A stretch of 64,000 nucleotides of DNA from Duganella guangzhouensis (GTDB taxonomy: Bacteria; Pseudomonadota; Gammaproteobacteria; Burkholderiales; Burkholderiaceae_D). Where the stretch lies: assembly GCF_009674535.1 (NCBI RefSeq), contig NZ_WKJK01000001.1, forward strand, positions 1 to 64,000. Reading direction: 5' to 3'. Positions 63,776-64,000 of this stretch are shown here, one piece after another. The translations under genes and the position numbers were made by a program. The notes beneath the pieces were generated by a model. It saw only the letters and a program-made list of their open reading frames with translations, had not been told where the DNA came from and searched no databases. Position 1 is the first letter of the stretch; each line of letters begins with the position of its first letter.

Positions 63776-64000
63776 AATTGTCGACCTGCCCAACATCAAT
63801 CCATCGCAGCTTGATGTGCCGACCGTGGACAAACTTGCCCAAGTCGGTGACATGAACCATCCTCCGCGCATTCTGATGCTGTATGGTTCCCTGCGTGATC
63901 GCTCGTTCAGCCGCTATCTCACTGAAGAAGCCGCCCGCATCCTTGAACACTTCGGCGCCGAGGTGAAGATATTCAATCCAATGGAGCTGCCGATGGTCGG
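63768..64000 (+). CDS. arsH: ArsH NADPH-dependent FMN reductase, 3' end outside window
   Basis: Open from ATG 63768 to the window edge (77 complete codons). The visible part reads [20 protein letters not shown] and [15 protein letters not shown], the N-terminal flavodoxin-like phosphate-binding loop (GSLRxRSxSR) of ArsH, which oxidises trivalent organoarsenicals. Starts inside the end of arsC. Confidence 0.85.
   Translation, partial: MDKIVDLPNINPSQLDVPTVDKLAQVGDMNHPPRILMLYGSLRDRSFSRYLTEEAARILEHFGAEVKIFNPMELPMV

Overview
The window looks like a chromosomal segment of an Oxalobacteraceae-type betaproteobacterium (Massilia/Duganella/Janthinobacterium-like). Positions 1-34.2 kb are GC-rich. They carry the housekeeping order carA-carB-greA and a yhbY/rlmE-ftsH-folP-glmM block, and use TTG/GTG starts for carA and ftsH. 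The genus is an inference from this gene order and codon style; no rRNA is present.

1-3 kb: the 5' part of a very long secreted Gly/Ser/Ala repeat protein that runs off the left edge. 3.2-20.8 kb: a LuxR-type regulator, then two divergent operons that together form a coherent N-acetylgalactosamine (GalNAc) locus. The leftward operon (agaS-agaK-agaZ-agaR-agaA-sugar porter) is cytoplasmic catabolism plus uptake. The rightward operon (TonB receptor, DUF3472-type lipoprotein, GH31, GH109) is outer-membrane uptake plus two different families of alpha-GalNAc-releasing enzymes. The 299-bp intergenic region holds an array of CGAAAG/CTTTCG motifs that look like DeoR-family (AgaR) operators. The expected target is GalNAc bound alpha to protein (mucin or Tn-like glycans).

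20.8-34.2 kb: a patatin-like lipoprotein, a GlcG/HbpS protein, a HicB-like orphan behind a G11 tract, carAB, greA, yhbY, rlmE, ftsH, folP, glmM and tRNA-Pro. Two large REP-like palindromes lie here.

34.3-51.4 kb: an AT-rich genomic island. A tRNA-Arg(TCT) is cut off inside its T loop at 34335, and a complete, different tRNA-Arg(TCT) sits 137 bp further on. A five-gene operon follows: two tyrosine recombinases, two small HTH/coiled-coil proteins and a RecD2-like protein whose ATPase motifs are destroyed. The first three genes match the architecture of the 'gamma-mobile-trio' GmtY/Z/X. Cargo includes a GSU2403-type nucleotidyltransferase, a Gabija-like pair (OLD nuclease plus UvrD-like helicase) followed by a PD-(D/E)XK protein and a DUF2384-like small protein, and a HEPN-like protein.

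51.4-64 kb: metal resistance. A leftward cusCBA-type copper/silver efflux operon has repeated 4-nt gene overlaps. An arsenic cluster (MFS exporter divergent from arsR-arsC-arsC-arsB-arsC-arsH) runs off the right edge. No right boundary of the island is visible, so the metal genes may or may not belong to the same element.
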